Source: Chloroflexota bacterium (GTDB lineage: Bacteria; Chloroflexota; Limnocylindria; QHBO01). Taken from it: DNA of 22,022 bases. The translations under genes were made by a program, and so were the position numbers. The DNA lies in NCBI GenBank assembly GCA_013697395.1, contig JACCWY010000430.1:1-22022 (forward strand), written 5' to 3'. A model generated the notes under the pieces. The model saw only the letters and a program-made list of their open reading frames with translations. It made no database searches and was not told where the DNA came from. Of the stretch, positions 19,952 through 22,022 are shown one piece after another (within the stretch, counting starts at the first letter, position 1; each line of letters opens with the position of its first letter).

Positions 19952-20521
19952 TCAGGGGAGGCCGAGCTTGGCGCGGCAGGCCGGCCAGGGCTGATAGCCA
20001 CGCACCGCGCGGAGTGACTCCGCCACCACGATCTGCTCGTCTCGCGTCGCCTCGTGTGGATAGTCCGCGAACTCGCCGCCCCCGTACCCGTGCCACGTGG
20101 CGTGGCTGAACTGGAGCCCGCCGTAGTACCCGTTCCCGGTGTTGGCCGCCCAGTTTCCGCCCGACTCGCACCGCGCGAGGTCGTCCCAGACCGAGTCGCC
20201 GGCGTGTTTCGGGGCCGCCGCCGCGGGCAGGGCGATCGTGAGCAGCGTGGCCTCCATCGGAGCCATCGGCGGTGACGCTGTTCCCGGCTCCGCGGCGAGC
20301 TCCTCCGCCCCGGCCCGAAGACCACTCGACGTGGTGGCAGCCTGGCGGCCGGTCAGCACGCCGCGGTCGGCCACGGGAGCCGGAGCATCGGCGACGGCGA
20401 GGAGGTGATCCGCCACCTCGGCCGGAATGGGCGCCGCCGACCGCGCGGCGAGAGGTGCCAGCACGGAGATCCCGCCGACGGCGACCGCCGTGAGGACGAG
20501 CGCACGTCGAAAGAGGGGCAT
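19952..20521 (-). CDS. Secreted Rpf-like transglycosylase-family protein
   Basis: A 189-residue exported protein. Residues 1-30 are a signal peptide (RRALVLTAVAVGGISVLAPLAARSA). A low-complexity Ala/Pro linker follows with DRGVLTGR and APMEATL motifs. The C-terminal domain (108-189) is of the resuscitation-promoting factor type: GDSVWDDLARCESGGNWAANTG, then GYYGGLQFSHATWHGYGG, and a terminal WPACRAKLGLP. Glu119 is the expected catalytic acid, and Cys118/Cys182 the expected disulfide. Rpf proteins cleave peptidoglycan and stimulate growth or exit from dormancy, chiefly in Actinobacteria. The ATG lies 2 nt after the stop of the RlpA-like gene, with which it shares its N-terminal module. Confidence 0.85.
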   Translation of the reverse strand: MPLFRRALVLTAVAVGGISVLAPLAARSAAPIPAEVADHLLAVADAPAPVADRGVLTGRQAATTSSGLRAGAEELAAEPGTASPPMAPMEATLLTIALPAAAAPKHAGDSVWDDLARCESGGNWAANTGNGYYGGLQFSHATWHGYGGGEFADYPHEATRDEQIVVAESLRAVRGYQPWPACRAKLGLP

Positions 20522-20523
20522 CG

Positions 20524-21198
20524 TCAGCTGCCCAGGTGCAGCGTGACCTGCAGGGTTCCGACGCTGCGCGGAGTATCGGTCACGAGCGCCCAGGCCGCGG
20601 CGGAAAGATCGACGATGCGCTGGCTCTCCGTGCCCCAGTAGCAGCCGCAGTAGTCGACAACCGGCAGCTCGACGCATCGGTCGGCGCAGACGGTCACCTC
20701 GCCGATCACGCCGGTGCCGCCAGCTCCACCCAGGGCGCCGGGTAGAGCGACGAATGCGTCGGCGGGCGTGAAGCCGGCGGGACAGGTGCCCACCTTGTGG
20801 CAGTACCACGAGGCGAGTCCTGTGAGCGCATCGGCGGTCGGGTCGGCGGGAGCTTCGACGGTGGTGGCCGCCGGGGCGCGTGGCGCAGCAGGCGCGGAGA
20901 CGGGGAAGAGGGTGGCCTCCATCGGCGCGGAGCCCGGGGTCGGGAGGGGAGCCGTGACGAAGAGCTCTGCCGCGGGGGTTTCAACGCCGACGGCGAGCGC
21001 GAGGCTCGAGGCGAAGCCACGGCCGGCGAGCGAGCCGCGGTCGAGCGTCGATGGCACGGTCGGCACGCGATCGAGCAGCGGCTCGACGGCACGTGCAGCG
21101 TCGGGATGGGCGGATCGGGCCGTCAGCGGCGCGAGGAGGGCGATACCCACTGCGCTCAGGACGGTCAGCACGGCGACGCGCCGCAGCAGTTCCGGCAA
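20524..21198 (-). CDS. Secreted RlpA-like double-psi beta-barrel protein
   Basis: A 224-residue exported protein. The signal peptide (RRVAVLTVLSAVGIALLAPLTARSA) and linker with DRGSLAGR and APMEATL match the Rpf-like neighbour. The C-terminal domain (about 126-224) has GLASWYC, VIGEVTVCADRCVELPVVDYCG and RIVDLSAAAWALV, the pattern of RlpA-type double-psi barrels; Asp182 is in the position of the RlpA acidic residue. Six cysteines (133, 139, 171, 175, 184, 186) may form disulfides. RlpA proteins cleave or bind denuded glycan strands. The start is a TTG at 21198 with GGAAG 7 nt upstream; the codons that follow directly encode the signal peptide. It leads a two-gene operon with the Rpf-like gene. 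Confidence 0.75.
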   Translation of the reverse strand: MPELLRRVAVLTVLSAVGIALLAPLTARSAHPDAARAVEPLLDRVPTVPSTLDRGSLAGRGFASSLALAVGVETPAAELFVTAPLPTPGSAPMEATLFPVSAPAAPRAPAATTVEAPADPTADALTGLASWYCHKVGTCPAGFTPADAFVALPGALGGAGGTGVIGEVTVCADRCVELPVVDYCGCYWGTESQRIVDLSAAAWALVTDTPRSVGTLQVTLHLGS

Positions 21199-21222
21199 TA
21201 GAATTCTTCCATACGTGGTCCG

Positions 21223-21259
21223 GCCGGCACGGTCAATGCGAGATGATCGTCGTGCCGGC
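21223..21259. promoter_or_regulatory. 9-bp inverted repeat in a divergent promoter region
   Basis: GCCGGCACG at 21223-21231 and CGTGCCGGC at 21251-21259 are exact reverse complements separated by 19 nt. They lie in the 113-bp gap between the RlpA-like gene (-) and the LOG gene (+). TAGCAT at 21272-21277 could be the -10 of the LOG gene, placing the right arm near its -35. A regulator site is possible; GC-rich arms make a chance occurrence less remarkable. Confidence 0.35.
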
Positions 21260-21311
21260 GAACGGGCACCGTAGCATCGCCATCCCGGACTGTCGAGCGC
21301 GAGAGGTGGGC

Positions 21312-22022
21312 ATGCCCCGAAGGAAGAAGGAGCCAGAGCGGCGTCGTGGGGCAGTCGTCGTGCGCGACACGACCCCCGGGGAGCGGGGCACGGAGGACCA
21401 AAAGCTCCTTCGTTCGCGTGAGCCGGCCGCCGACTTCCAGGAGACCGATACCTGGCGCATCCTCCGCATCATGGGCGAGTTCGTGGAGGGCTTCGACGCC
21501 CTGGCCGATGTCGGCCCCGCGGTCGCGATCTTCGGCTCGGCACGTGTCGGCCGCCGCAACCGCTACTACGGCGCGGCCCGGCGCCTGGCGGCGGCACTGG
21601 CGAAGCAGGGCTTCGGCATCATCACCGGCGGTGGGCCCGGGATCATGGAAGCGGCGAACCGCGGCGCGAAGGAGGCGGGTGGCGTCTCGATCGGCTGCAA
21701 CATCGAGCTTCCCTTCGAGCAGGGCCTGAACGAGTACGTCGACCTCGGCATGGAGTTCCGCTACTTCTTCGTGCGCAAGGTGATGTTCGTGAAGTACGCC
21801 GAGGGCTTCGTGATCTTCCCCGGCGGCTTCGGAACGCTCGACGAGCTGTTCGAGGCCCTGACCCTGATCCAGACCGGCAAGGTCGAGCACTTCCCCGTCG
21901 TCCTCTACGGCAAGGACTACTGGGAGGGGATGATGCAATGGATTCGTGACAAGCCGCTCTACGAGGAGAAGGTCAGCCCCGAGGACCTCGACCTGCTCAC
22001 CATCACCTCGGACATCGACGAG
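21312..22022 (+). CDS. LOG-family (TIGR00730) Rossmann protein, partial at window end
   Basis: The frame from ATG 21312 is open to the window edge (237 codons). After a charged N-terminus of about 60 residues come AVAIFGSARVG at 70-80, GFGIITGGGPGIMEAANRGA at 100-119, EFRYFFVRKVMFVKYAEGFVIFPGGFGTLDELFEAL at 148-183, and FPVVLYGKDYW at 194-204. GGGPGIMEA and PGGFGTLDE are the two signature motifs of the LOG family, with Arg155, Lys156 and Glu178 as candidate catalytic residues. LOG enzymes release cytokinin-like bases or otherwise cleave nucleoside monophosphates. GAGGTG at 21303-21308 precedes the ATG. About 20-60 more residues are expected beyond the window. Confidence 0.9.
   Translation, partial: MPRRKKEPERRRGAVVVRDTTPGERGTEDQKLLRSREPAADFQETDTWRILRIMGEFVEGFDALADVGPAVAIFGSARVGRRNRYYGAARRLAAALAKQGFGIITGGGPGIMEAANRGAKEAGGVSIGCNIELPFEQGLNEYVDLGMEFRYFFVRKVMFVKYAEGFVIFPGGFGTLDELFEALTLIQTGKVEHFPVVLYGKDYWEGMMQWIRDKPLYEEKVSPEDLDLLTITSDIDE

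Noticed and set aside
21165..21938. Minus-strand open frame of 257 codons, ending in a Cys-rich peptide (EEFYCRNCCGASPC)
   Set aside because: It is antisense to the LOG gene. The Cys-rich end is the signal-peptide region of the RlpA-like gene in another frame, and an ATG there would give only 15 codons.
1..22022. CRISPR array, tRNA/rRNA, insertion sequences, phage or toxin-antitoxin modules
   Set aside because: No regularly spaced direct repeats, no tRNA-like cloverleaf with a conserved T-loop, and no transposase, integrase or toxin motifs were seen on either strand.

Overview
The window is GC-rich, gene-dense bacterial DNA with short intergenic gaps. Many starts are GTG, one is TTG, and stop/start overlaps (ATGA, GTGA) are frequent. 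At least five genes carry a -10-like TAnnnT hexamer (CATAAT in one case) only 6-7 nt before the start codon, which points to leaderless transcription. An LLM-family F420-type oxidoreductase, an F420/FMN split-barrel protein, a short-form homogentisate dioxygenase, an Rpf-like protein and an InhA/FabI-type reductase together suggest a soil or freshwater Chloroflexota (Limnocylindria/Ellin6529-like) or an actinobacterium. This placement is inferred from gene content only.

Layout. 1-2286 (+): the tail of a protein resembling the end of DUF4129/transglutaminase proteins, an FAH-family hydrolase translationally coupled to a DinB-fold protein, and a two-TM protein of unknown function. 2312-4119: a reductase-VOC operon (-) divergent from an XRE-cupin regulator (+), with three TTGG-N6-CCAA-type dyads between them. 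4133-5820: a split-barrel oxidoreductase (-) divergent from homogentisate 1,2-dioxygenase (+). FAH, DinB and HmgA together suggest a tyrosine/homogentisate catabolic neighbourhood. 6056-6772 (-): a 5'-truncated parallel beta-helix gene. 6876-7268 (-): a DGPF/YCII protein. 7375-9530 (+): a run of Hsp20, SixA-like phosphatase, a cupin broken by an in-frame TAG, Nudix hydrolase and DUF6941 protein. 9774-10496 (+): an Ada metal-binding domain fused directly to an O6-alkylguanine methyltransferase, without the AraC domain.

10486-14362 looks like the remains of a sugar-uptake locus: an LLM oxidoreductase, a chimeric ORF (start of a sugar isomerase joined to the end of an ABC permease), an intact sugar-phosphate isomerase/epimerase, a ROK regulator with a palindrome beside a leaderless promoter, and on the other strand the last 24 codons (stop included) of another ABC permease. 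Then come FabI (-), a membrane-anchored protein (-), two small overlapping unknown genes (+), an alpha/beta hydrolase (-), a membrane/coiled-coil protein (-) and a second VOC protein (-).

19952-21198 (-) encodes two adjacent secreted cell-wall proteins, RlpA-like and Rpf-like. They share one N-terminal module but carry different catalytic domains. The window ends inside a LOG-family (TIGR00730) gene (+).

The strongest observations are the chimeric isomerase-permease gene with the second permease remnant, the shared-N-terminus RlpA/Rpf pair, the amber-interrupted cupin, the operator array at 3439-3506 and the repeated leaderless promoter architecture. I see no rRNA, tRNA, CRISPR array, IS element or phage gene.
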